Shown here in pieces: positions 18,581-27,219 of a stretch of 64,000 bases of DNA. Source of the stretch: a bacterium UBP4_UBA6127 (lineage in GTDB: Bacteria; UBP4; UBA4092); NCBI GenBank assembly GCA_002428325.1, contig DIVR01000010.1:1-64000 (forward strand), in the 5' to 3' direction. The translations under genes and the position numbers were made by a program. Each line of letters begins with the position of its first letter. Within the stretch, counting starts at the first letter, position 1. The notes under the pieces were generated by a model that worked only from the letters and a program-made list of their open reading frames with translations, was not told where the DNA came from and searched no databases.

Positions 18581-19336
18581 TTATCTCTGGAAAATTTCTT
18601 TCATATAGATTTTTGTTAAAAGGTCATATCCGGCCGGTTTAAGGTGGATATCATCAAGAGCCAAATCGGCTCTCAGCTCACCTTTTTCATTCTTGAAGGA
18701 AGGAGCTGCATTAATATATGCAGCTCCATAAATTTCAGCGGTTTTCTCGATGTTTTGGTTAAACCTGACCATCTCTTCATTAGCATTTGCATACTCTCCT
18801 TTGGCTGGAAGGGTACTTACCAGATAAAACTCGGTCTCTGGAAGATTTTTCTTGAGGGTCCAGACCAGGTATGCATACTGTTCAAATTTCAATTCAAGGC
18901 TGTCAGATTTAATCCAGATGAGGTCATTGCCTCCAATCATCAGAATCAATTTATTCGGGTTCAGGTTATAAACGGTGGAAGAAAGACGGTCATAGACGCC
19001 ATAGGGTTTCCTTGCTCCCATGGTATCTCCCCCTATCCCTCGGTTTATGACCTTCATACTCGGGTAATAGTTTTCCAGTTCATATCGTTCTGTGATGGAA
19101 TCCCCCAGGAATACTGTCCCATTTTGAAGCTTAGTAATATCTTCTGATGCAAAAACCTTTAAACGGTTTTTAGCATAATCGCAAGCTTCCTCTTTTCCCG
19201 GCCCTCCAACCTCAAGAGGGGTAAACGTAGCCGGGGGTGGGGGAATTACCTTATTGTTCTTTTGATGGGTTATGCTTCCACTCAAAATTACTGATAAGGA
19301 TAAAAAAGATGATAAATTCAGAAATTCTAGATACAT
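18581..19336 (-). CDS. SGNH/GDSL-type hydrolase, copy B (lipobox Cys lost)
   Basis: A 251-residue paralogue of copies A and C. Block I is intact (FLGDSITERYE), as are NRGIGGDT, GGNDLIW and DDIHLKPAGY. The signal peptide ends VILSGSITHQ where copies A and C have ..SGC/..CGC: the cysteine needed for lipid attachment is Ser (AGC for TGC, one base). It may therefore be released or stay uncleaved. I chose ATG 19336 because an AGGA ribosome site precedes it; a GTG at 19360 that overlaps the stop of copy C would add eight residues. It sits between copy C and the barrel gene in one operon. Confidence 0.82.
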   Translation of the reverse strand: MYLEFLNLSSFLSLSVILSGSITHQKNNKVIPPPPATFTPLEVGGPGKEEACDYAKNRLKVFASEDITKLQNGTVFLGDSITERYELENYYPSMKVINRGIGGDTMGARKPYGVYDRLSSTVYNLNPNKLILMIGGNDLIWIKSDSLELKFEQYAYLVWTLKKNLPETEFYLVSTLPAKGEYANANEEMVRFNQNIEKTAEIYGAAYINAAPSFKNEKGELRADLALDDIHLKPAGYDLLTKIYMKEIFQR

Positions 19337-19359
19337 GATAGGGTGATTTCCTGGATTCA

Positions 19360-20115
19360 CTATTTTTTGAATATCTCTTTTTTATAGATATTGGTTAAAA
19401 TTTGATATCCAGCTGGATTCAGGTGGACATCATCAGCCGCTAAATCAGCTCTAAGCTCTCCCTTATCGTCTGAAAATTGGGGTACTACATCCAGATACTG
19501 GGCTCCATATGTTGCGGCTGTTTTTTTCATATTTTCGTCAAAGGTTTTAACATTTGCATTTTCATAAGCATATTTGCCTTTGCAGGGAAGGGTGCTGACA
19601 AGGTAAAACTCAGTATTGGGGAGATTCTTTTTCAGGGTCCAAACTAAATAGGCATATTGATCGGATTTTTCCTGGATGGTTGCCGATTTAACCCAAATAA
19701 TGTCATTAATACCAATCATCAGGATGACTTTTTTGGGATTCAGGTTATAGACAGTGGTAGAAAGCCGGTCATAAACACCATATGCTGCCATGGCACCCAT
19801 GGTATCTCCACCGATTCCCCGGTTAACGACTACCATGCCGGGGTAATATGTGGCCAGTGGATATCTTTCTGTGATGGAATCACCCAGAAATACTGTTCCA
19901 TTTTGCAGTTTGGTAATGTCTTCAGCAGCAAAAACCTCAAGTCGTTTTTTTGCATAATCCCCAACCGGTCTCTTCCCTTCAGCGCCAGCTTCCAGAGGAA
20001 CAAAACTTGCAGGGGGAGGAGGTAAAACTTTGGCATTCTTTTGAACCGTAGCGCAACCGCATAATGCCAGGGAAAGACTTAATGCTAGTACAACTTTCAA
20101 TAATCTGCTTTTCAT
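19360..20115 (-). CDS. SGNH/GDSL-type hydrolase lipoprotein, copy C (all motifs intact)
   Basis: A 251-residue lipoprotein. The lipobox LALCGC ends the signal peptide near residue 21. All SGNH blocks are canonical: FLGDSITERY, NRGIGGDTMG, GINDIIW and DDVHLNPAGY. It is the likely reference copy of the three, since A and B each differ at one key position. A tether of VLPPPPASFVP follows the cysteine. It is first in the operon C-B-barrel. Family members deacetylate polysaccharides or hydrolyse short acyl esters; the substrate is not evident. Lipidation would put it on the outer face of the inner membrane or on the outer membrane. Confidence 0.88.
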   Translation of the reverse strand: MKSRLLKVVLALSLSLALCGCATVQKNAKVLPPPPASFVPLEAGAEGKRPVGDYAKKRLEVFAAEDITKLQNGTVFLGDSITERYPLATYYPGMVVVNRGIGGDTMGAMAAYGVYDRLSTTVYNLNPKKVILMIGINDIIWVKSATIQEKSDQYAYLVWTLKKNLPNTEFYLVSTLPCKGKYAYENANVKTFDENMKKTAATYGAQYLDVVPQFSDDKGELRADLAADDVHLNPAGYQILTNIYKKEIFKK

Positions 20116-20207
20116 GATGATAAAGCCTCCAATAAATTGAGTTGTTTGATAATTGGATAAATTCTAACACAGGGTGAATTAATTGGAAGTGATGGGGAAG
20201 GAGCCCT

Positions 20208-20627
20208 TTATTCATCAATATTAAGATGAATTTGTCGGGAGCTTTTTTTCTCTGCCTGGTGGTGTTTATCGGCGAGTATTTTTTCTTTGGCTCGTTTTGA
20301 ACGTTTTCGTTTTTGCCGGCGGATTTTTTCTATTTTTTTCTGTTTTTCTGAGAGTTCCCCTTTAATTTTCGCATCAATCTTTTCCAAAAGAAGCCTGCGG
20401 GCAATAAATCTGTTCATGCTTTGGGAACGTTCGGTTTGGCATTTAACCGTAATACCGGAAGGAATATGAAGAAGCTGGACACAGGTAGAGGTTTTGTTGA
20501 CATGTTGCCCGCCTTTGCCCGATGAACGGATAAAGGTTTCTACTAAATCATCTTCAAAGATACCTAATTGTTCCATTTTAGCCAGGAGTTCGGCTTCTTT
20601 AGCAGGGGTAACAGGAAATTTGGGCAT
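20208..20627 (-). CDS. arfB: RF-1-domain ribosome rescue factor (ArfB/YaeJ-like)
   Basis: A 139-residue protein holding only the catalytic domain of class I release factors. The GGQ motif, in SSGKGGQHVNKT (near residues 30-41), hydrolyses peptidyl-tRNA in the ribosomal centre. There is no codon-recognition domain. The long basic C-terminal tail (KIRRQKRKRSKRAKEK) matches the part of ArfB that enters the empty mRNA channel of stalled ribosomes. An RFH-type or other RF-1-domain paralogue is the alternative. It follows thiC by 18 bases and is probably co-transcribed with it. Confidence 0.78.
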   Translation of the reverse strand: MPKFPVTPAKEAELLAKMEQLGIFEDDLVETFIRSSGKGGQHVNKTSTCVQLLHIPSGITVKCQTERSQSMNRFIARRLLLEKIDAKIKGELSEKQKKIEKIRRQKRKRSKRAKEKILADKHHQAEKKSSRQIHLNIDE

Positions 20628-20645
20628 ATTGATATCTCTAACAAA

Positions 20646-22391
20646 TTAAACTTTTTGGTAGATATTTCCACCCTTATCTATGAATTCTTTGGATTTATCT
20701 TCCAATCCTTTTTTGATAGCTTTCTGGGCATCTATTCCCTCTTTCTGGGCATATTCTCTGACTTCTTCAGTAATTCTCATAGCACAGAATTTCGGACCGC
20801 ACATGGAACAGAAATGAGCTTCTTTAGCTGCGCTTTGAGGCAGGGTTTCATCATGCATCTTTCGGGCAGTATCAGGGTCCAGCGCCAGGTTGAACTGGTC
20901 TTCCCAGCGGAATTCAAACCGGGCTTTGGACATGGCATTATCTCTCAGCTGGGCGCCTGGATGGTTTTTTGCAATATCAGCCGCATGTGCAGCGATTCGA
21001 TAGGCTATTACCCCTTCTTTTACATCATTGCGGTCGGGAAGTCCCAAATGTTCCTTGGGAGTGACATAACAAAGCATGGCACACCCATACCAGCCAATCA
21101 TGGCGGCTCCTATGGCCGAGGTGATATGGTCATAACCCGGAGCAATATCTGTTACTATGGGACCGAGAGTGTAAAAAGGAGCCTGATGGCACCATTCTAC
21201 TTGTTTATCCATGTTTTCCTTGATTTTATTCAAAGGAACATGCCCCGGACCTTCATTCATGACTTGAACTTCATGTTCCCAGGCCTTCAGGTTCAACTCT
21301 CCCTGTGTTTTTAATTCGGCAAACTGGGCTTCGTCATTTGAATCATAAATTGAACCCGGTCTCAGGCCATCCCCAATACTGAATGCCGCATCGTAATGCA
21401 TGAGGATTTCACAAATATCATCCCAATGGGTATATAAGAAATTTTCCTGGTGGTGGGCCAGGCACCATTTAGCCATAATGGAACCGCCTCGGGAAACAAT
21501 CCCGGTCAATCTTCCAGCTGTCAAGGGAATATATCGAAGTAAAACAGCCGAATGGATTGTAAAATAATCCACTCCCTGTTCGCATTGGGTAATCAAGACA
21601 TCTCTGAAAATATCCCAGGTCAGTTCCTCAGGGATTCCCTCTACCTTTTCCAAGGCCTCGTAAATCGGAACGGTTCCTATGGGGACAGGTGAATTACGGA
21701 TTATCCATTCTCTGGTTTCATAAATATTCATACCGGTACTAAGGTCCATGGCGGTATCTGCTCCCCATTTAATGGACCAGCGAAGTTTATCAATTTCCTC
21801 TTCAATAGAGGAAGATACTGCGGAATTTCCCATATTGGCATTGATTTTGACCAGAAATTTACTGCCAATAATGATAGGCTCCAGTTCCGGGTGGTTGATG
21901 TTAGCCGGAATAATTGCTCGACCGGCGGCAATCTCTTCCCTGACCGTTTCTGCCGGGATATTTTCCCTTATGGCAACAAATTCCATTTCAGGAGTGATAA
22001 TTCCTAACCGGGCATAATGTATCTGGGTAACGCAACCACGACCCCTTAATACCTTTTCTTTTTTCGGTAGGGGGACCGATAATGTGGATAACTCCGAAGT
22101 ATGTTGAAAAGAAGGGGGTATTTCTTCCAGATTGCCCCTGTCTTTGATCCATTTATCCCGGATAAGGGGAAGACCTTCCCAGATGTTTTTTATATCAGGT
22201 CCACTGGTGTCATAAACATGAAGAGGCGGATTTACCTCAAAGGAGCCATCTTTTATCCGGGTAGGGGAAAGCTTTATCTCCCGGAAGGGAACCCTTACTC
22301 CCTGAGGTCCATCAACATAGACCTTTCGATAACAACTTTCTTCTATAGGGTTATTATTATGATTGGATTCATTATTGTTAGGGATGGACAT
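20646..22391 (-). CDS. thiC: Phosphomethylpyrimidine synthase ThiC
   Basis: A 581-residue radical-SAM enzyme that converts aminoimidazole ribotide to HMP phosphate in thiamine biosynthesis. Recognisable segments include the N-terminal VPFREIKLSPT, GNSAVSSSIEEE in the barrel, MNEGPGHVPL, and the C-terminal iron-sulphur motif CSMCGPKFCAM near residues 533-543. The length is normal for a form without the proteobacterial N-terminal extension. The ribosome site AAGGAG lies 13 bases upstream. A TPP riboswitch would be expected in the leader, but I could not find one on the minus strand within the 130 bases before the upstream terminator. No other thi gene is in the window. Confidence 0.97.
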   Translation of the reverse strand: MSIPNNNESNHNNNPIEESCYRKVYVDGPQGVRVPFREIKLSPTRIKDGSFEVNPPLHVYDTSGPDIKNIWEGLPLIRDKWIKDRGNLEEIPPSFQHTSELSTLSVPLPKKEKVLRGRGCVTQIHYARLGIITPEMEFVAIRENIPAETVREEIAAGRAIIPANINHPELEPIIIGSKFLVKINANMGNSAVSSSIEEEIDKLRWSIKWGADTAMDLSTGMNIYETREWIIRNSPVPIGTVPIYEALEKVEGIPEELTWDIFRDVLITQCEQGVDYFTIHSAVLLRYIPLTAGRLTGIVSRGGSIMAKWCLAHHQENFLYTHWDDICEILMHYDAAFSIGDGLRPGSIYDSNDEAQFAELKTQGELNLKAWEHEVQVMNEGPGHVPLNKIKENMDKQVEWCHQAPFYTLGPIVTDIAPGYDHITSAIGAAMIGWYGCAMLCYVTPKEHLGLPDRNDVKEGVIAYRIAAHAADIAKNHPGAQLRDNAMSKARFEFRWEDQFNLALDPDTARKMHDETLPQSAAKEAHFCSMCGPKFCAMRITEEVREYAQKEGIDAQKAIKKGLEDKSKEFIDKGGNIYQKV

Positions 22392-22518
22392 CTCATAAAC
22401 TCCTTGATTAAGCCTGATGAACCTGGATGATGAAGCAATGACAGGATTATTGGCTTAACCTGCGATTATCTTCTTATTTTATATTATTCTGCCGGACTTT
22501 CCTAATATTGGCCGTATT

Positions 22519-22552
22519 GAAAAAAGACCTTGAGTACAAAGCCCCAAGGTCT
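22519..22552 (-). terminator. Terminator of gspG
   Basis: A perfect 8-bp stem, AGACCTTG (22525-22532) with CAAGGTCT (22545-22552), is followed on the minus strand by six T residues, 35 bases after the gspG stop. It insulates thiC from gspG and dnaA. Confidence 0.87.
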
Positions 22553-22586
22553 CTTAATCATAAATAATGTCTATAAAAAATTTTGA

Positions 22587-23033
22587 TTAATTGGAAGCCG
22601 TATCTTCTGACCAGTTATCAATATCATCCTCGGTTCCGTCCTGCCCGTCTTTTCCGGTTGACCAAAGGTCATATTCATCAGGATTATGGTCGCCGGGACA
22701 TTTATACTTATATTCGCGGCTCCAAGGATCCAGGGGGACTTTCTTGATATATGGACCATTCCAGTTCTTCGGGATAGGTGAGGATGTCGGCTTTTGAATA
22801 AGGGCTCTTAATCCCTGTTCGGTGGAAGGGTAGTCGTTATTCTGCATATAATAGGTATCTAATTGCCCACTCAGGGTAATAATATCCGAGTTTGTTCTTT
22901 TTTTCTGGACAAAAGGAATCTGTTTGACCAGTTTGGGCATGACCGATGCGGCTAAAATTCCAATAATAACAACAACCAGCATGATTTCCATCAAAGTAAA
23001 TCCATGGGAATTGAGTCTGTTTTGTATCTTCAT
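22587..23033 (-). CDS. gspG: Type II secretion major pseudopilin GspG-like
   Basis: A 148-residue prepilin-like protein. The cleavage site is HG|FTLMEIML (residues 11/12), with Glu at +5 of the mature chain and a hydrophobic helix to about residue 35. The C-terminal part matches GspG: YYMQNNDYPSTEQGLRALI, NWNGPYIKKVPLDPWS and the Ca2+-binding LWSTGKDGQDGTEDDI. The protein would form the T2SS pseudopilus. No other gsp genes are nearby, so the apparatus must be encoded elsewhere or this is a stand-alone pseudopilin. The ribosome site AAGGAG precedes the ATG. It lies 90 bases downstream of dnaA. Confidence 0.93.
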   Translation of the reverse strand: MKIQNRLNSHGFTLMEIMLVVVIIGILAASVMPKLVKQIPFVQKKRTNSDIITLSGQLDTYYMQNNDYPSTEQGLRALIQKPTSSPIPKNWNGPYIKKVPLDPWSREYKYKCPGDHNPDEYDLWSTGKDGQDGTEDDIDNWSEDTASN

Positions 23034-23122
23034 TTCTCTCTCCTTAATAAACTGCTTACTCTATTGTATCAAAACAAAAGGTGGGAGGTTGACCTGCTGT
23101 CCCTTCGAAATGAGTGTTACCC

Positions 23123-24487
23123 TTAGAGTTTTCCCTGAATTTCTTCAATCAGGTGATTTACGACCCGGCGGAAATTGTGGTCCTGAGAAATATCATTATC
23201 GACTTTCTCACAGGCATGCATGATAGTTGTATGGTCACGTCCCCCAAAGGCTGACCCCAGTTCAGGGAATGATTTCTGTGTCAATTGGCGGCACAGATAC
23301 ATAGCCACTTGCCGAGGTTCCACTACCCCCTTGGTTCTACGTTTCCCCAGCAATTCATCCATGGATATTTTGTAATAATCCACGACAATCTGCTGGATAA
23401 AATCGACATCGATAACTTGGTCTCTCTTTATCTCTAAAATACCATGGAGAACTTTTTTAGCCATATCCAGGGTTATTTCATTTCCTGTCAATGAGGCCGA
23501 TGCGGCAATTCGAATCAGACATCCTTCCAATTGACGGATGTTGGACTGAATATTATCCGCAATAAAGAGAATGACATCGGTCGGAACATGAATCTTCTCC
23601 TGTTCAGCTTTTTTCTGGAGAATAGCCATTCGGGTTTCCAAGTCAGGCTGTTGAATATCGGCAATCAAGCCCCATTCAAATCGGGAAAGTAATCTTTCCT
23701 GTAAGGTGGGGATTTCCTTGGGAGGCCGGTCAGAACTGACAACAATCTGTTTATGGGCTCCGTGCAGAGCATTAAAGGTATGGAAGAATTCTTCCTGGGT
23801 TCCTTCTTTACCGGCCAGAAAATGAATATCATCGATTAAGAGGATATCTATATTACGGTATATTGCTTGAAAATCCTGACGGCGGGAATGGGTAACAGCG
23901 GTAATAAAGGCATTCATAAACTGTTCCGCTGAGGTATAAAGAACTCGGCTGGCTTTACGTGTTTTGATTGCCTGATGGCAGATAGCATGCAACAGATGGG
24001 TTTTTCCCAGCCCCACTCCCCCATAAAGAAACAAGGGATTATATGCTTTGGCCGGGCTGTCTGAAACGGCCAGGCAAGCAGCATGGGCCAATCGGTTGTT
24101 GCTGCCGACCACAAAAGTATCAAAGGTATATTTGGGATTCAGGTTATTCTCAAGAGGATGGAATAATTCAAGGGATTCGGCCTGTTTGGGCTCAATAGTC
24201 GGAGCCGCCGGTTTGGGCGGGGCCTGAACTAATTCTGATTCTACTTTTAATTCCAGAGGGACCATCTGTCCGGTTAGGTCAATCAATGTCTGCCGGATTT
24301 CATCATATAAATGGGCAATAAGCCAATCCCGATGGTATTTATTAGGTACCACAAGGGTAATGGCTTTTCCATTTCCCTGAATACATCGAACCGGACGTAT
24401 CCAACTGTCCAGATTATCAGCGCTGATTTTATTCTCAAGAACGATCAGTACCTGTTCCCACAAATCTGCTGTTTTAGTGATCATCAT
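23123..24487 (-). CDS. dnaA: Chromosomal replication initiator DnaA
   Basis: A 454-residue AAA+ initiator. I start it at ATG 24487 (GAGGGAAG ribosome site), giving MMITKTADLWEQVL; the longer reading from 24538 adds an atypical tail. Domain I covers about 1-80, the linker about 85-110. The AAA+ domain has Walker A GGVGLGKTHLL, Walker B ILLIDDIHFLAG and sensor motifs. Domain IV carries the DnaA signature GGRDHTTIMHA near residue 432, which contacts DnaA boxes. Replication genes that usually follow dnaA (dnaN, recF, gyrB) are absent; gspG and thiC lie downstream. Confidence 0.96.
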   Translation of the reverse strand: MMITKTADLWEQVLIVLENKISADNLDSWIRPVRCIQGNGKAITLVVPNKYHRDWLIAHLYDEIRQTLIDLTGQMVPLELKVESELVQAPPKPAAPTIEPKQAESLELFHPLENNLNPKYTFDTFVVGSNNRLAHAACLAVSDSPAKAYNPLFLYGGVGLGKTHLLHAICHQAIKTRKASRVLYTSAEQFMNAFITAVTHSRRQDFQAIYRNIDILLIDDIHFLAGKEGTQEEFFHTFNALHGAHKQIVVSSDRPPKEIPTLQERLLSRFEWGLIADIQQPDLETRMAILQKKAEQEKIHVPTDVILFIADNIQSNIRQLEGCLIRIAASASLTGNEITLDMAKKVLHGILEIKRDQVIDVDFIQQIVVDYYKISMDELLGKRRTKGVVEPRQVAMYLCRQLTQKSFPELGSAFGGRDHTTIMHACEKVDNDISQDHNFRRVVNHLIEEIQGKL

Positions 24488-24652
24488 CGCTTCCCTCACA
24501 CGTCTTGAGACACACATTCTTCCTGTTTTTGCAGACAAAATACCCCTTAAAAGTTGATTTAAGGATTTTTGCCGGGCGATGACTGGTTAAATTCGAGTTG
24601 AAGAAAAAAAGACCTGTAAACCCTGTGAATTAACAGGGGTTGGTTATGTTAT

Positions 24653-24680
24653 AAAGACAATAAAAAATGTCTTTTTTTCT
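24653..24680 (+). terminator. Plus-strand terminator-like hairpin without an upstream gene
   Basis: The stem AAAGACA (24653-24659) / TGTCTTT (24668-24674) is followed by a long T-rich tract. No plus-strand gene precedes it, so if real it would end a short non-coding transcript antisense to the dnaA leader. Confidence 0.35.
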
Positions 24681-24940
24681 TTTTCTCTACTTTTCCCCGC
24701 ATCATACTGCAGGTTGGATTCCAAAATCACTGATTAAATCCATGTGATTTTTTCAACCTCAATAAAGCGTCATACTACCATAGCAAACAGGGCATTGCAA
24801 CAAAATTATTTTCCTTTTTTCAAAAGAAATCCGTTCTTTTTTAGAACCATGTATCTGACGTGTTTTCAATTATCCGTAATATCGTTAATATCGTTTCCAG
24901 GTAAATAATTTTCATTTTCATTCATTGGGCTGAAGAGAAT

Positions 24941-24976
24941 AAAAAAGAGGACTGCAAACAGATGCATCTCCTCTTT
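24941..24976 (-). terminator. Terminator of the FAD oxidoreductase gene
   Basis: An 8-bp stem AAAGAGGA (24944-24951) / TCCTCTTT (24969-24976) is followed on the minus strand by T residues, 45 bases after the stop at 25021. Confidence 0.82.
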
Positions 24977-25020
24977 GAAAATTTCTGCCGATAGAAAAAA
25001 GTTAAAACGAGGTTAATATT

Positions 25021-26445
25021 CTAATCGACTATCCTGAATCGGTCAAAGGTTGGAATAAAATCATACCAGGCAGGGGTGAAATTATCGGATTCAGAAAGTA
25101 TTTTAGCGGCGGTTTGTCCCATGATAATGGAATGATCCAGGTTGTTGTGATGGTATAAACCCTGCCTGCCGGTGGTAATGAGATTATGGTATTGCCGAAG
25201 GTATTGGAAAATCAGGTTCAAGCGACTTCGGTAATTCAGGTCATAGATAGGGTAGGCATGGGGAACCCTTTGAATATAGAAATCTTCAATGTCGGTTTCC
25301 TGAATCAATCCGGTGGCAAGGCAATCACTGGCGGCCATATCAAATAACTCCATGTCGGTGGAATTCCACTTGCTGTCACCCTCAAAACAGGTCATTTCCG
25401 CAACCAGGGAGGATTTCTGGGGAGGGCATAAATCCGGGCTGAAATTTCCGGGTTGATGGAGCCTGTTGATATGGTAATCCGCTTCCGGGAAATAGAGCCA
25501 ATGGTCATCACTGATACGGGGTTTGCGCAGCATCAGGCAGACCAGTATCAGGCCTCGGTGGCGAAGAGATTTGGCGGCGGTTGATATCTCATCATTATCG
25601 GGTTGAAGGAACCGGGTCATCTCCGGCAACGGCAGGGTGGATACCACCGCATCAGGCCGGTAACTCTGGGTTCCCTCAGGGGTCTGGCAGACCACTTCTT
25701 TTATGAAAGACCCGTAAAGGGTCTGATCTGTTTTGATTTCAATTACCCGGCTGTTGCAATGGAGATTCACTCCTGCTGAATGGATACGGGATGTAAGCGA
25801 TTCGGCAATAGCGCCAATGCCCTGTTTGGGATAATAAAAATCTTTGACCGAAGTGATGGCGCCATCTTTTGTTTTATTCTGAAATATTTCCCGAAGAGTC
25901 TCAATCAATCCATTCTGGGAAACTCTGACTTTGGCAATATCAGCGGATATCTCTGTTGCCGGGATTCCCCAGACTTTTCTGGCATAGGGAAGGAAAAATA
26001 TCTCGCAGACACCTTTCCCGAACCGTTGCAGGAGATACCCCTCATAACTGTCTGGCGTTGCCGTATTTTTTCCGGGAAACAATTTGCTTTTTAAAAAGCC
26101 GAAACCAAACTCGCACCAGAGAGCGGGAGGAAGGTGCTGGATCAATTCTTTTGCTTCCAGGGGATATTTATAAAAACGGTTTCTGAGCCGAAGCCGGCTT
26201 TTCCGGGAAACCGTCAGTATGCTTTCTCCCCCCAGTTCCTGAATGAATTCGAGAATTTCAGGAAACTCAGAGTAAATACGGTGGGGTCCGATATCGAAGG
26301 TGAATCCTTTATGATGGAAGTTTCTGGCCAACCCTCCAGTCGAAGGGCCGGCTTCTATTATATCGACTTCATATTTTCGCCGGTTCAGTTCATAGGCTGC
26401 AGCTAATCCCGCAATCCCGGCTCCCAGAACTAATATTTTTTTCAT
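25021..26445 (-). CDS. FAD-dependent amine oxidase / protoporphyrinogen oxidase-like protein
   Basis: A 474-residue flavoprotein of the amine oxidase superfamily. The N-terminal dinucleotide-binding motif is VLGAGIAGLAAAYEL (residues 5-19), with Glu at the end of strand 2 (IIEAG) and the family's GG-A-R-N element (STGGLARNF). The C-terminal FAD contact lies around TTGRQGLYHHNNLDHSI. Relatives include protoporphyrinogen oxidases and UDP-galactopyranose mutase-like proteins found with glycosyltransferases. The adjacent upstream gene is a GT2 enzyme, which favours a role in glycan or lipid modification rather than haem synthesis. The substrate is not identifiable. Confidence 0.78.
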   Translation of the reverse strand: MKKILVLGAGIAGLAAAYELNRRKYEVDIIEAGPSTGGLARNFHHKGFTFDIGPHRIYSEFPEILEFIQELGGESILTVSRKSRLRLRNRFYKYPLEAKELIQHLPPALWCEFGFGFLKSKLFPGKNTATPDSYEGYLLQRFGKGVCEIFFLPYARKVWGIPATEISADIAKVRVSQNGLIETLREIFQNKTKDGAITSVKDFYYPKQGIGAIAESLTSRIHSAGVNLHCNSRVIEIKTDQTLYGSFIKEVVCQTPEGTQSYRPDAVVSTLPLPEMTRFLQPDNDEISTAAKSLRHRGLILVCLMLRKPRISDDHWLYFPEADYHINRLHQPGNFSPDLCPPQKSSLVAEMTCFEGDSKWNSTDMELFDMAASDCLATGLIQETDIEDFYIQRVPHAYPIYDLNYRSRLNLIFQYLRQYHNLITTGRQGLYHHNNLDHSIIMGQTAAKILSESDNFTPAWYDFIPTFDRFRIVD

Positions 26446-26538
26446 AGCTTTATTACTATGTCCGATTCTGACTAATGTGCCTTTTTAACTATAGATTCTA
26501 GAATAAAATAGCAGGATATGGGGCGGAGGTGTGAAAAA

Positions 26539-27219
26539 TTAATCCCGGAACCGGTATTTTAGAAGAATTTTAACGGCTTGGAAAAAATCTTTCCAACCGA
26601 TTTTTTTCCCCTCTTCAAAGGTTCGGGCGGTATAACTGACGGGAACTTCGATTATTTTATAACCACGTTTTAAGACTTTGGCGGTAATTTCAGGACAAAA
26701 CTCAAATCGGGTGCAATTCAAAGGGATTGATTGGATAACTTCAGTTCTGAAAGCCTTATAAGCGGTGGCTTCATCGGTTATTACCTGGCCGTATAACAAG
26801 GAGACCATCCAGGCCAAAAGGTGGTTGGCGACCCGGTTGGGCAGCCGCATATTATTGATTCTTCCCAGAAATCGCGACCCGTAGGAGACCTGGGTTTCCC
26901 CCTTCAGGATGGGTTCAAGTACCCGGGGGATTTCATCCGAGTTATACTCCATATCAGCATCTTGGATAATTACGATATCCCCGGTCACTTGTTGGAGTCC
27001 GGTCCGAATGCTGGCTCCCTTTCCCTGGTTGATTCCATGGTATAGCACTTTGGTATCAGGGAAAGAGGATTCCTTCTTCAACAGGGCATGGGTCCCATCT
27101 GTTGACCCGTCATCCACCAGAATAATTTCTTTTTCAAAAGCTAAGCGGCGGATGTTTTTCATGACGTCCGGTAGAAGAACTTCTTCATTATGGATGGGAA
27201 TGATAATGGAGATTTTCAT
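26539..27219 (-). CDS. Family 2 glycosyltransferase (DPM1/undecaprenyl-phosphate type)
   Basis: A 226-residue GT-A glycosyltransferase. It has the N-terminal strand ISIIIPIHNEE, nucleotide-binding LVDDGSTDGT, the DxD-like metal motif IQDADMEY and a later DEATAYKAFR, all typical of dolichyl/undecaprenyl-phosphate sugar transferases. There are no C-terminal membrane helices, so it is a DPM1-like soluble or peripheral form. I use ATG 27219, where the conserved strand begins; an in-frame ATG at 27255 adds 12 residues, and neither has a strong ribosome site. It is upstream of and probably co-transcribed with the FAD protein (gap 93 bases). Confidence 0.85.
   Translation of the reverse strand: MKISIIIPIHNEEVLLPDVMKNIRRLAFEKEIILVDDGSTDGTHALLKKESSFPDTKVLYHGINQGKGASIRTGLQQVTGDIVIIQDADMEYNSDEIPRVLEPILKGETQVSYGSRFLGRINNMRLPNRVANHLLAWMVSLLYGQVITDEATAYKAFRTEVIQSIPLNCTRFEFCPEITAKVLKRGYKIIEVPVSYTARTFEEGKKIGWKDFFQAVKILLKYRFRD

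Larger units (their letters stand above)
24488..25020. other. 533-base intergenic region upstream of dnaA
   Basis: AT-rich, with no convincing ORF. It contains a hairpin around 24618-24642 (ACCCTGT / ACAGGGG), a U-tailed hairpin at 24653-24680 and the terminator of the next minus-strand gene at 24941-24976. The nearest DnaA-box match is TTATCCGTA near 24870, a poor fit to TTATCCACA, so an origin is not supported by what I can see. Confidence 0.5.

Noticed and set aside
19337..19360. GTG start for SGNH copy B overlapping the stop of copy C
   Set aside because: The ATG at 19336 has a better ribosome site and starts a typical signal peptide.
22380..22450. TPP riboswitch-like string (CCTGATGAACCTGGATGATG) upstream of thiC
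   Set aside because: It is on the plus strand, opposite to thiC, and lacks the CUGAGA element and pairing partners; chance similarity.
24488..25020. Replication origin next to dnaA
   Set aside because: Only one weak DnaA-box match (TTATCCGTA). No cluster and no AT-rich repeats that would be diagnostic.
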